From positions 806,001-870,000 of the forward strand of contig NZ_JABMLK010000002.1 in NCBI RefSeq assembly GCF_013394855.1: a stretch of 64,000 nt of DNA, given 5' to 3'. Below, one piece after another: positions 28,653 through 37,318 of the stretch. Each line of letters opens with the position of its first letter. The first letter of the stretch is position 1. The notes under the pieces are model-generated. The model did not search any database, was not told the origin of the DNA, and was given only the letters and a program-made list of their open reading frames with translations. This DNA is from Limnobaculum xujianqingii. GTDB taxonomy: Bacteria > Pseudomonadota > Gammaproteobacteria > Enterobacterales > Enterobacteriaceae. Position numbers and translations under genes: made by a program.

Positions 28653-29870
28653 CTACACCTTATGCTCAATATTTGGTAACAGAGCGGTCAAAATACCCAG
28701 CAGAGGAAGGAAAGCACATATATGGTATACCGTCTCGATGCTGGTCTGGTCAGCTACATATCCTAGTGCTGCGGCTCCCAGACCTCCCATGCCAAAAGAG
28801 AGGCCGAAGAATAAACCGGAAACCATACCTATTTTCCCCGGAATCAGCTCTTGTGCATACACTAAAATGGCGGAAAAGGCAGAAGCCATGACCAGACCAA
28901 TAATCACGGTCAAAATGCCGGTCCAGTAGAGTGATGCATAGGGTAAAATGAGGGTGAATGGCGCTGCACCAAGGATAGAGGCCCAAATAACATATTTACG
29001 CCCAATCTTATCACCAACAGGCCCGCCAATGATGGTTCCGGCGGCAATAGCAAATAAGAAAACAAACAAATGTATCTGAGCATTTTGCAGAGTAACGCCA
29101 AATTTATGCATCAGATAAAAGGTGTAATAACTACTTATGCTGGCCAGATAGAAATATTTTGAGAAAATCAGTGAAAGTAGAATAAACAGCGAAAAGGCAA
29201 TGGTGCTATTGGGCAGTTTCTGTGCAGTTGACGGTCGTAATGGTTTTCCGCCATTACTGCGTTGCTGAGCCTGATACCAGCGACCGATTTGTAATAACAC
29301 CACAATAGCCAGTAAAGGCGCGATAGCGAACCAGGTTAATGTGCCTTTGCCATATGGGGCAATAAATGCTGCCGCCAGTAGAGGCCCCAGCGACGCGCCA
29401 AAATTGCCTCCAACCTGAAAGATCGACTGCGCCATGCCGTGGCGACCACCGGAAGCCATGCGGGCAACCCGCGATGATTCAGGGTGGAACACTGAAGAAC
29501 CTGTACCAACCAGCGCAGCAGCTAATAAAACCATATGAAAGTTTGAGGCATAAGCCAGCAATATCAGGCCAACCAGGGTAAATGCCATTCCCACCGGCAG
29601 TGAGAAAGGTTTAGGGTGTTTATCAGTATAGAGCCCGATTAACGGCTGTAATAATGAAGCGGTTAATTGGTAGGTCAGTGTAATTAAGCCTATCTGACCA
29701 AATGACAGTGAAAACTCCCCTTGTAGCATCGGGTAGATAGCAACAATCAGCGATTGCGTCATGTCATTAAGCAAATGGGAAACGCTGATAGCGCCTAATA
29801 TGCGAAATGATGTCTTGCGTGAATTATCCACTGCGGGTGGCAATGTATCGGTACTGGTTTGATTTGTCAT
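28653..29870 (-). CDS. fsr: Fsr, MFS efflux transporter (fosmidomycin resistance)
   Basis: The chosen start (MTNQTSTD) gives 405 residues, matching E. coli Fsr. A 19-residue longer frame has no counterpart there. The signature segments ISVSHLLNDMTQSLIVAIYP, GTGSSVFHPESSRVARMA and AQSIFQVGGNFGASLGPLL are near-identical to Fsr. Twelve membrane segments. It exports fosmidomycin in E. coli; the natural substrate is unknown. ushA, which lies next to fsr in E. coli, is absent here. Confidence 0.93.
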   Translation of the reverse strand: MTNQTSTDTLPPAVDNSRKTSFRILGAISVSHLLNDMTQSLIVAIYPMLQGEFSLSFGQIGLITLTYQLTASLLQPLIGLYTDKHPKPFSLPVGMAFTLVGLILLAYASNFHMVLLAAALVGTGSSVFHPESSRVARMASGGRHGMAQSIFQVGGNFGASLGPLLAAAFIAPYGKGTLTWFAIAPLLAIVVLLQIGRWYQAQQRSNGGKPLRPSTAQKLPNSTIAFSLFILLSLIFSKYFYLASISSYYTFYLMHKFGVTLQNAQIHLFVFLFAIAAGTIIGGPVGDKIGRKYVIWASILGAAPFTLILPYASLYWTGILTVIIGLVMASAFSAILVYAQELIPGKIGMVSGLFFGLSFGMGGLGAAALGYVADQTSIETVYHICAFLPLLGILTALLPNIEHKV

Positions 29871-29920
29871 GGTATTCGTTACTTTTGCTAAAGATGCCCT
29901 GGAACATAGCCCTAACCCAA

Positions 29921-29964
29921 AGCACAACCGATAAAGCCCAAAGCTGGACTTTATCGGTTGTGCT
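29921..29964 (-). terminator. long hairpin downstream of ybaK
   Basis: A perfect 16-bp stem (29921-29936 with 29949-29964) with a 12-base loop lies between ybaK and fsr. No T-run follows on the minus strand, so it may act as a processing or stability hairpin rather than an intrinsic terminator. Its symmetry creates look-alike open frames on both strands that are not genes. Confidence 0.55.
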
Positions 29965-30052
29965 TATGTTAAATGGGTGTGAAGCCAGTATAGCGTGGTG
30001 GCGGTGAGCAATAAAAGCGTTATTGTGTGCTAAATAGCCATGTTGCCGAGGA

Positions 30053-30535
30053 CTAACGACCTTCGGCTGCAATAGGGGCGAAAGTGGCAGAGGTCAAATG
30101 ACACAGGTCTGCTGGTGCCAGTTCAATATCTAACCCACGTTTTCCACCAGAGATATACATGGTAGGAAACGCTTCTGCTCCCGCATCGATAACAGTAGGC
30201 AGTCTTTTCTTCTGCCCCAGTGGACTGATACCACCAATCAGATAGCCGGTAACTCGCTGGGCCTGCATCGGGTCGGCCATTTCTACTTTTTTAGCCGACA
30301 GCGCTTTGGCCATTTTCTTCAAATCCAGCATACCGGAGACTGGTACCACCGCTACGGCTAACTGTTTGATGTCACCATTTATGCTGACTAACAGGGTTTT
30401 GTACACGCGTTTAGCATCCAGACCCAATTTATTTACCGCTTCATCACCAAAATTGGTTTCGTTAGGGTCGTGATCGTAAGGATGCAGTGTATGACTTACT
30501 TTTTGTTTTTTTAACAAATCAACGGCGGGTGTCAT
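30053..30535 (-). CDS. ybaK: YbaK, Cys-tRNA(Pro)/Cys-tRNA(Cys) deacylase
   Basis: A 160-residue protein of the YbaK/ProX editing family. It starts [23 protein letters not shown] and has [12 protein letters not shown] with the conserved lysine and [17 protein letters not shown]. It hydrolyses Cys-tRNA(Pro) mis-made by prolyl-tRNA synthetase. It lies between fsr and ybaP as in E. coli, minus ushA. Confidence 0.95.
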   Translation of the reverse strand: MTPAVDLLKKQKVSHTLHPYDHDPNETNFGDEAVNKLGLDAKRVYKTLLVSINGDIKQLAVAVVPVSGMLDLKKMAKALSAKKVEMADPMQAQRVTGYLIGGISPLGQKKRLPTVIDAGAEAFPTMYISGGKRGLDIELAPADLCHLTSATFAPIAAEGR

Positions 30536-30581
30536 AGAAAATACCTTTCAAGCTAACTATCAGTAAAATCAAAATAATGGG

Positions 30582-31418
30582 TTAAATTTGAGTGGCATTA
30601 TCATAACTTGTAACGCCAGCATTTTCTTTTAATAGCTGTAGCAAATTATGTTCACCAAACAGGTGTAAGGCTCCAACCACCACCACATATTTTCCTTTCG
30701 GCAAAGCCAATAGTTGCCGTTCCCACTGGCGATTACGATCGGCAACCATCAAATCGTAAAGATCGCCGCTCATACCATAGGGTAAGCTAAGGGGCGTATT
30801 GCTGGGATGTTGATTTAACCACCAGCCAACCATGATTTGCATCAGCTGTTCGTTATCCTGCCAGTGAGTCAGTGAATCCTGCAATAAGGGCATACCATTA
30901 TTGGGAAGCTGTTCTAAAAGGTCGAGCTGCTTTTGGGCGCCTTCCAGTTCAATAATCGGGATATCATGCTGGTTTGCCAGCTGTATTACCTGATAGTCAA
31001 TACCATACTCACCTTGAAGGCCAAACTGTTGAGCCTGGGTATTTTGTAATACCAGTGCTGCCTGCCAACCTGATTCCGTGGCGATATGCTTAATGTCGAG
31101 TTTTAGCTGCTGGCTGATTTTAGTCAGTTCCAGATACTCTGGCTCACTTAGCCGTTCAGAGAGATGGGGATAATCGCTACGGCCGTTAAAATTAACCGGT
31201 TTGGAGATATCGACTTCAACAATTATTCCATCAGCCTGTTTTAACTGTTTCATCAGGGAGGCAGGGAGGGGAGACATATCTTTAGTTCCCATATGAATAC
31301 TCCCTACCAGATGCAGTTGGCTACCGTTGGGCATCGCCATATCATAAGCCGGATAAGCACAGGCCAGCGGCGGCGCTAAACCCAAAATAATAGCCAGTTT
31401 TCGCAAAGTTTTAATCAT
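30582..31418 (-). CDS. ybaP: YbaP, TraB/GumN family protein
   Basis: The ATG at 31418 gives 278 residues and has GAGAG seven bases upstream. A TTG four codons earlier is less likely. The conserved blocks LHLVGSIHMGTKDMSPLP, GEYGIDYQVIQLA, IIELEGAQKQ and VVVVGALHLFGEHNLL match E. coli YbaP and the TraB family (paired GxxH and ExxE motifs). Family members are thought to be metal-dependent hydrolases, but the role of YbaP is unknown. The N-terminus could be a signal peptide (ending ACAYPAY). Confidence 0.9.
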   Translation of the reverse strand: MIKTLRKLAIILGLAPPLACAYPAYDMAMPNGSQLHLVGSIHMGTKDMSPLPASLMKQLKQADGIIVEVDISKPVNFNGRSDYPHLSERLSEPEYLELTKISQQLKLDIKHIATESGWQAALVLQNTQAQQFGLQGEYGIDYQVIQLANQHDIPIIELEGAQKQLDLLEQLPNNGMPLLQDSLTHWQDNEQLMQIMVGWWLNQHPSNTPLSLPYGMSGDLYDLMVADRNRQWERQLLALPKGKYVVVVGALHLFGEHNLLQLLKENAGVTSYDNATQI

Positions 31419-31745
31419 TAGCACTCTCAAACAGGAATGACATAAGTTTATTAAGCATTAGCTTTGGAGGTTAATCAACAACAGGGTGATATTTCTTGTT
31501 TTTCCTGCTGAATAGCCTTGTCAGGTAAAATTAGAAGCGTTGGTTTTATCTGATGTATCTAAAATAATTCAGGGTAAGTTCGGAGTAATCGCCTCTGTTA
31601 CTGGCTGCGAGTTACGTCTGGTTAGCCTTTACGGAATGGGTTACTCTCTGAGTCAGATAAATAACGATACTATTAATAGAATCAGCTTTGGTAGTGGAAG
31701 ATATAGCCCAATGCATTCAACGGTAAATAATAAAAACGGGTACTC
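31419..31745 (+). other. ybaP-dgaR divergent intergenic region
   Basis: 327 bases between the divergent ybaP and dgaR starts. I see no RNA gene or strong palindrome. A 69-codon TTG-initiated frame (31540-31749) overlaps the dgaR start by four bases (ATGA), but it lacks a good ribosome site and resembles nothing I know, so I do not call it. Promoters for both genes must lie here. Confidence 0.5.
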
Positions 31746-34562
31746 ATGAAACGTAAAGATGCAGTTTGCCAGGAGTTAGAACGACTGACGCTTACTCTGA
31801 AGCGCGAGGCTTTGGGTGGTACGGTGGGATTTGATGCGGACACTATCGGTTTTAATCTTGGGCTGGCCCGAAATTCAGTCAGTAAAGAGCTAAACCAGCT
31901 CTGTACTGAAAAAAGAGTGATTAAAATTAAATCCCGACCGGTACTGTTCTTGCATCTGGCGGTGATTGAGAAACTGCTGAATATTAGTTTTAGTCATGAT
32001 GCACTATTGGAAGTCAGAACCTTAGCGGAACTGCTGCCAATAGCGGAAGAAGAAAACTCAACGGATACCGATCCTTTCCATTCATTAATTGGTTATGACC
32101 GTAGTTTGAGACTGGCGGTAGAAAAAGGCAAAGCGGCAGTGCTTTATCCGGGAGGGTTACATGTGCTGCTTACCGGACCTTCTGGTGTAGGTAAAACTTT
32201 TTTTGCTGAAATCATGCATCAGTTTGCTGCTGGTCAATTAACTCATTCGACGGTTCCTCTGGTCTATTTCAACTGTGCTGAATACGCCAATAACCCGGAA
32301 TTACTCTCTTCCCATTTGTTTGGTCATAAACAAGGGGCATTTACCGGCGCCAGTGAAAATAAACGAGGATTGATAGAGCAGGCTGACGGTGGTTTTTTGC
32401 TGTTGGATGAAGTGCACCGTTTGCCCTATGAAGGGCAAGAAAAACTATTCTCCATTTTGGATAAAGGGGAATATCGTCCGTTGGGGTCAAGTGAGAAGGC
32501 CCGTTCTATAAGCGTTCGGTTAATTTGTGCTACTACAGAAAGCGCCGATTCAACGCTATTACGTACTTTCTTGCGTCGAATTCAGGTGACGATTGCCATT
32601 CCTGCGCTACGAGATCGTTCGCTGGAGGAACAGGTTGAAATCATCATTGGCTTTATTCAACTTGAAAGTCGAAAAATTGACAGAACCATTCGTCTTGATA
32701 AGGGATTATTGCTGTATCTGCTGGAGAAACCGTTGGCAGGTAATATCGGTCAGCTAAAAAGCGATATCCAATTTTTGTGCGCTCAGGCCTGGGCAAGTGG
32801 CATGGGATCTCCACAACAGCATCCAATACTGATTCTGGATAAACGCCTGACCGATAGCCATGTTTCTGCTAACGCCAGCAGCCGGTTACTGGTTGATGGG
32901 TTATTTGGTCAGAAAGAATTTATTGATATCAACGCCCAACCATTCGCTCAACTAAAGCAGCATCTGATTGCGCTGAGTTCTGAGCAGGATAGCGATCTGT
33001 TTTATACCTATCTGACACGTGAGTATGTCAATTTACGCAATAGCAATGTGCCGCCACAAGAAACGCTATCCATTCTGAAAAATAAGTTACGTACTATTTT
33101 TGAGTATGGGCTTTACAGCCATAATGCCGGGGATGCGGACGAACGCTATTACGGTGGTCAGATTGAGCAGAGAATTGCGCTACTTACCGGCTGTATTGAA
33201 CAGGTTCTGGGTTTTCCATTGCCGCAGAATATGGTCGGGCATCTGCGTAAACACTTTCTGGCGCTTCTCTCCTATGTTCAAAAAGGGCTGATCCCGAATC
33301 TTTATTCTAATAGCCTGATTTTGGATTACTGCAAAGATGAGTATGAAAATGCCACTCAGCTATGCCAGAAGATTAATGAAATTTTCCATATTCAGTGCCC
33401 ATCAACTGAAATCGTCTATTTATGCCTGTTCTTAAAAGAGTGCCGTAGTTTTCGTCAACGTAAAGATGTTAATCCGGACTGTGGTGTGATGCTGATCGGT
33501 CATGGCTCCACCACGGCAAGCAGTATGGCGAACTATGTGAACCGGGTACTGGAGCGAGAACTGTTTACCGCTATCGATATGCCATTTGAACAATCGGTTC
33601 ATGACACTCTGGAATTGTTGATTAATGAGGTGCGTGAAAAACATTACCAGCGATTGGTGTTGATTGTTGATATTGGTTCTCTGGTTCATTTTGCCAGTAC
33701 GGTGAATAAACTGTTTCATATCGATGTATTGCTGATTCAAAACATTACGCTGTCATCATTGCTGGAAATAGGTTTGGACTTAACTTATGAAACCAGTGAG
33801 TTTGAGCCGTTAATGGCTCTGATGAACAGTAAAGGCATTCCTTTTCATCTGTGCGATCGGCATGAGGAAGAGAGCGGAAAAGTACTGGTTATCTCCTGTA
33901 TTACCGGTATGGGTACCGCAGTGAAAATCAAAAAGGTGCTGGAAGAAAGCTTTGGCACGTTAATGTCAGATGATACCAAACTGATTGTGGTTGATTATAA
34001 CGAGGTTCGTAGTCTGGAACGATTGCGTAATGCCATTGGTGGCAATGAGCGTTTAGTAGGTATTGTGGGTACTTTCCAGCCAGGATTGCCTGATATACCT
34101 TTTATCTCGCTGGAAGAGCTGTTCTCTGAACAGGGGCCTGAGTTAGTGCTGAGTTTACTGACTCCGGATTTGAATAGTGCAGAGCGCCAGTTAGAAGTTG
34201 AACGTAGTTCAATGCGTTTTATCAGTGCCCTGACGCTGGAAAGTATTATCAACCATATTTCTGTGCTGAATCCTCAACGAATTTTGCAGGAAATGGAAGG
34301 CGTATTGCATTTAATTTGCCGTACACAGGATATCCATCCAACCCGTCAGGTGACACTTCGTTTCCTCATCCATTGCTGTTGTATGGTTGAGCGTATCGTT
34401 TTAAGCCATAAACCGTTACAGATCGCATTGGATGCCGAGCAGGATTTAGACCAACAGGCGTTTTCTGTCATCAAGAATGCTTTTTTACCCATAGAACAGG
34501 CATATTCCATTCGCCTTTCTGACGCCGAATACTTTTATATCTACGAGCTGCTTTACCGCTAA
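31746..34562 (+). CDS. dgaR: DgaR, LevR-type sigma-54 activator
   Basis: A 938-residue protein. Order: N-terminal winged-helix-like region (1-65), AAA+ sigma-54 interaction domain with Walker A GPSGVGKT (144-151), GAFTGA (197-202) and Walker B GGFLLLDE, a PTS regulation domain, an EIIA-Man-like domain (CGVMLIGHGSTTASS), an EIIB-like domain (VLVISCITGMGTAVKIKK) and a second PTS regulation domain at the C-terminus. This is the layout of LevR and of Salmonella DgaR. It should activate the adjacent dga operon from a sigma-54 promoter in response to PTS phosphorylation and substrate. Confidence 0.88.
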   Translation: MKRKDAVCQELERLTLTLKREALGGTVGFDADTIGFNLGLARNSVSKELNQLCTEKRVIKIKSRPVLFLHLAVIEKLLNISFSHDALLEVRTLAELLPIAEEENSTDTDPFHSLIGYDRSLRLAVEKGKAAVLYPGGLHVLLTGPSGVGKTFFAEIMHQFAAGQLTHSTVPLVYFNCAEYANNPELLSSHLFGHKQGAFTGASENKRGLIEQADGGFLLLDEVHRLPYEGQEKLFSILDKGEYRPLGSSEKARSISVRLICATTESADSTLLRTFLRRIQVTIAIPALRDRSLEEQVEIIIGFIQLESRKIDRTIRLDKGLLLYLLEKPLAGNIGQLKSDIQFLCAQAWASGMGSPQQHPILILDKRLTDSHVSANASSRLLVDGLFGQKEFIDINAQPFAQLKQHLIALSSEQDSDLFYTYLTREYVNLRNSNVPPQETLSILKNKLRTIFEYGLYSHNAGDADERYYGGQIEQRIALLTGCIEQVLGFPLPQNMVGHLRKHFLALLSYVQKGLIPNLYSNSLILDYCKDEYENATQLCQKINEIFHIQCPSTEIVYLCLFLKECRSFRQRKDVNPDCGVMLIGHGSTTASSMANYVNRVLERELFTAIDMPFEQSVHDTLELLINEVREKHYQRLVLIVDIGSLVHFASTVNKLFHIDVLLIQNITLSSLLEIGLDLTYETSEFEPLMALMNSKGIPFHLCDRHEEESGKVLVISCITGMGTAVKIKKVLEESFGTLMSDDTKLIVVDYNEVRSLERLRNAIGGNERLVGIVGTFQPGLPDIPFISLEELFSEQGPELVLSLLTPDLNSAERQLEVERSSMRFISALTLESIINHISVLNPQRILQEMEGVLHLICRTQDIHPTRQVTLRFLIHCCCMVERIVLSHKPLQIALDAEQDLDQQAFSVIKNAFLPIEQAYSIRLSDAEYFYIYELLYR

Positions 34563-34572
34563 CCCTTCTGTA

Positions 34573-34592
34573 GCGGGGATTTAATGCCCCGC
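34573..34592 (+). terminator. weak hairpin after dgaR
   Basis: Stem GCGGGG (34573-34578) with CCCCGC (34587-34592), 11 bases after the dgaR stop. No T-run follows, so termination is uncertain. Confidence 0.4.
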
Positions 34593-34624
34593 ACCTCCAT
34601 GATGATCCCTGACGTGCCACAAAG

Positions 34625-34641
34625 CTGGCACGTCAATTGCT
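34625..34641 (+). promoter_or_regulatory. sigma-54 promoter of dgaABCDEF
   Basis: CTGGCACGTCAATTGCT matches the sigma-54 consensus TGGCAC-N5-TTGCW exactly, 59 bases before the dgaA start. A 9-bp inverted repeat, GACGTGCCA (34611-34619) with TGGCACGTC (34626-34634), overlaps the -24 element and could bind a regulator or be coincidental. Confidence 0.92.
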
Positions 34642-34699
34642 ATATCCAGAGTAATACTAAATTTAGCAATTTATTTTCAGGGAAAATCAGGAGGTTCTT

Positions 34700-35116
34700 T
34701 TGTCTTTAACACCACAAATTTTACTGCTTACTCACGGTGGCTGGGGAGCGCAACTACGTGAAAGCGTTCGCATGGTGATCGGTGAAACCGACGGTGTGTT
34801 TGATATCGCTTTAATGCCGGTTGATACCCTTGATGAGTTTTATCAAAAAGTTAAGCAACAGGTTTCTGTTATGCCTGCGGGCTCAGTGATTCTGACGGAC
34901 TTTATTGGTGGAACCACCTCCAATGTCGCTGCCCGTCTGAGTGCAGACTACCAAATTGGCGTGATCTCTGGCTTGAACGCCACGTTACTGCTAGCGGCTA
35001 TTGATTTACGCGATCGGGGCGCACTCACTGACTCTATTGATGAGTTAGTCGAGTTAGGTCAGAAGAGCTGTATTGACGTCGTTAAGCATATTAAATCAAT
35101 AACATCAGAGGAATAA
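34700..35116 (+). CDS. dgaA: PTS mannose-family EIIA component (DgaA)
   Basis: A 138-residue EIIA of the mannose family with the phosphorylated histidine in LLLTHGGWG (His 12) and FIGGTTSNVAAR. The start codon is TTG, supported by a perfect AGGAGG five bases upstream (34689-34694). It passes phosphate from HPr to EIIB. It is the first gene of a six-gene operon that matches the Salmonella D-glucosaminate operon in order. The sugar specificity is inferred from the downstream enzymes. Confidence 0.88.
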   Translation: MSLTPQILLLTHGGWGAQLRESVRMVIGETDGVFDIALMPVDTLDEFYQKVKQQVSVMPAGSVILTDFIGGTTSNVAARLSADYQIGVISGLNATLLLAAIDLRDRGALTDSIDELVELGQKSCIDVVKHIKSITSEE

Positions 35117-35120
35117 CATC

Positions 35121-35606
35121 ATGGCTAAAATCGTACTGTGCAGAATTGATAGCCGCCTTATCCACGGACAGGTCGTTACTAAATGGGTTGGACAATCTCA
35201 GGCTAATCGTATTGCCGTTGTCAGCGATGAGCTGGATGCCGATCCTTTCATGAAAAGTATTTATTTAATGGCTGCGCCTCCTAATGTGAAAGTGGATTGT
35301 TATAGCAACCAAAGCTTTGCAGCAGCCTGGAATGAAAATCAACTGGGTGTGGGCAACGTGCTGGTGTTGTTCCCGAATCTGGCATCAGTACAAAAAGCGG
35401 TAATCGATGGTTTTAACGTTACCGGCATTCAGGTTGGCGGATTAGGTGGTGGGCCAAACCGCAAAGCGGTATTCCAGAATATTACGCTGGATGAAGCCGA
35501 TGTCATCGTGTTACGTGACCTGCAACAACGTGGCGTGAACGTTATTTTCCAAACTATTCCTGAGGACAAACCTCAGGCGTTGGAAGATGTATTAAAAAAA
35601 TTCTGA
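35121..35606 (+). CDS. dgaB: PTS mannose-family EIIB component (DgaB)
   Basis: A 161-residue EIIB of the mannose/sorbose family. The N-terminal block IVLCRIDSRLIHGQVVTKWV holds the phosphorylated histidine (RLIHGQ), and NVLVLFPNLASVQKAV and VGGLGGGPNRK follow. It accepts phosphate from DgaA and phosphorylates the incoming sugar acid bound to the DgaC/DgaD membrane complex. Only four bases separate it from dgaA. Confidence 0.9.
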   Translation: MAKIVLCRIDSRLIHGQVVTKWVGQSQANRIAVVSDELDADPFMKSIYLMAAPPNVKVDCYSNQSFAAAWNENQLGVGNVLVLFPNLASVQKAVIDGFNVTGIQVGGLGGGPNRKAVFQNITLDEADVIVLRDLQQRGVNVIFQTIPEDKPQALEDVLKKF

Positions 35607-35692
35607 CTCCACGATAGCCAAAGTAACAGAGGTTGCCGCTAACGCTGATGCAACTTCAAACAATAAAAATAGAACATCTTAGGAGTAACACT

Positions 35693-36439
35693 ATGGATAA
35701 CTTAACTGTTGCCATCTGTATGGGACTGTACTACTGGTTTGCCCGTTTGCGTTTGGGGTACACCTTATCGGGCATGTTAATTCAGCCTATTGCGATTGCC
35801 GTATTTGTTGGTTTGTTACTGGGCGATATGAAAACTGCGATGATTATTGGCGCAGGAATGCAATTGGTTTATCTGGGCGTAACCTCCACTCCCGGTGGTA
35901 ATGTGCCATCAGATCCGGCATTAGCTGCCTGTATCGCTTTACCGATTGCGGTTAAAGCCGGCATGGACCCTAATCTGGCCATCGCACTGGCAATACCGTT
36001 TGGGGTGATCGGCGTGTTTATTGACCAGCTACGTCGTACGTTGAACGCTATCTGGGTTCATATGGCGGATAAGTATGCTGAACAGGCAAATATGCGCGGC
36101 ATCATGATGTGTGCATTCTTGTATCCGGCGTTGCTGGGATTAGTCATTCGCTTCCCGGTCGTGTTTGCCGCCAACTATTTTGGTCAGGGCGTAGTCGAAA
36201 AATTCCTGGCATTAATGCCTCACTGGTTAACCCATTCCTTTGAAATCATGGGCGGCATCCTGCCAGCACTTGGTTTTGCTATCACCATTATGGTTATCGG
36301 TAAAAAGAGTTTACTGCCGTACTTTATTGCAGGTTTCTTCGCCGTTATTTACTTAAAGGTCGACATCATGGCTATGGCGATTTTCGGTACCTGCGCGGCG
36401 TTCTTAGTAAAAAACATGGCGAAGAGTGAAGGAGCATAA
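35693..36439 (+). CDS. dgaC: PTS mannose-family EIIC component (DgaC)
   Basis: A 248-residue membrane protein. The ATG at 35693 has AGGAG seven bases upstream, so a 20-codon longer frame is not used. It shows the EIIC-Man pattern (GMQLVYLGVTSTPGGNVPSD) and about six to eight membrane segments. With DgaD it forms the translocation unit. The spacing to dgaB is 86 bases, longer than elsewhere in the operon. Confidence 0.9.
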   Translation: MDNLTVAICMGLYYWFARLRLGYTLSGMLIQPIAIAVFVGLLLGDMKTAMIIGAGMQLVYLGVTSTPGGNVPSDPALAACIALPIAVKAGMDPNLAIALAIPFGVIGVFIDQLRRTLNAIWVHMADKYAEQANMRGIMMCAFLYPALLGLVIRFPVVFAANYFGQGVVEKFLALMPHWLTHSFEIMGGILPALGFAITIMVIGKKSLLPYFIAGFFAVIYLKVDIMAMAIFGTCAAFLVKNMAKSEGA

Positions 36440-36441
36440 TC

Positions 36442-37308
36442 ATGAGCACCACAGATAACGCAATGATGGATCATGAGCTGGTTGAAAGAGCTCGTCAGAC
36501 GAATGTACTGACCAAAAGAGATATCACTAAAGCCTGGTTTCTTTACTGGCTGGGGGCTGAGGTTTCTAACTCGTATGAACGTCTGCAAAGCCTGATTTTC
36601 TGCGCCTCCATGACGCCGATTATTAAAAAACTGTACCCACAAAAAGAAGAGCAGGTTGATGCCCTTAAACGCCACCTGAATTTCTTTAACAGTGAACAGA
36701 CCTTTGGTGCCGTGATTCAGGGCGTTGCCATTGCAATGGAAGAACAAAAAACCCGTGGTGAAGCCATTACCGACTCTTCTATTACCGGTATTAAAACAGG
36801 TCTGATGGGACCATTAGCAGGTATTGGTGACTCAATCGTATGGGCAGCTATTATGCCATTGCTGATTGCTATCTTTATTCCTTTTGCCGCAAGCGGTAGC
36901 GCATGGGGCGGTATTATGCCGGTAGTACTGTATACCGGTATTACACTGGCAATTAGTTATGGTTTAGCACACAAAGGCTACACCCTGGGGCGTGAGTCAA
37001 TAATTAGCTTACTGCAGGGGGGGAACATCAAAGAACTGATTTACGGGGCCAACGTACTGGGCCTGATAATGATGGGTGCCTTGTCTGCCAGCTACGTTAA
37101 GATCACCACACCATTGAAAATCAGTGCCCTGGAAGGCTCGGAAATTGTCGTTCAGCAGATTCTGGACTCGATTGCTCCCGGTCTGTTACCTCTGGCGGCG
37201 GTATTCTCTATTTATCTGTTCTTACTGAAGAAAGGTCCTCGCTATACCACTATTTTATTCTCGGTAGTGATACTTAGCCTGTTCTGTTCTTTGACTGGCC
37301 TGCTATAA
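36442..37308 (+). CDS. dgaD: PTS mannose-family EIID component (DgaD)
   Basis: A 288-residue EIID. The long N-terminal part ends with AGIGDSIVWAAIMPLLIAIF, the family signature is GLMGPLAGIGDS, and membrane segments lie near the C-terminus. It is the partner of DgaC. It begins two bases after the dgaC stop and is followed ten bases on by the ammonia-lyase gene. Confidence 0.92.
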   Translation: MSTTDNAMMDHELVERARQTNVLTKRDITKAWFLYWLGAEVSNSYERLQSLIFCASMTPIIKKLYPQKEEQVDALKRHLNFFNSEQTFGAVIQGVAIAMEEQKTRGEAITDSSITGIKTGLMGPLAGIGDSIVWAAIMPLLIAIFIPFAASGSAWGGIMPVVLYTGITLAISYGLAHKGYTLGRESIISLLQGGNIKELIYGANVLGLIMMGALSASYVKITTPLKISALEGSEIVVQQILDSIAPGLLPLAAVFSIYLFLLKKGPRYTTILFSVVILSLFCSLTGLL

Positions 37309-37318
37309 GGAAATCTGG

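Noticed and set aside
28499..28929. Plus-strand frames opposite the 3' end of fsr
   Set aside because: They are antisense to a well-identified transporter gene and to its hairpin, with no family resemblance.
29807..30072. Open frames on both strands between fsr and ybaK
   Set aside because: They exist because a perfect 16-bp inverted repeat gives similar peptides in both directions. No start context or homologue.
31540..31749. 69-codon frame overlapping the dgaR start by ATGA
   Set aside because: It starts at TTG with no good ribosome site, has no recognisable family or signal, and its composition looks non-coding. The overlap with the dgaR start is probably chance.
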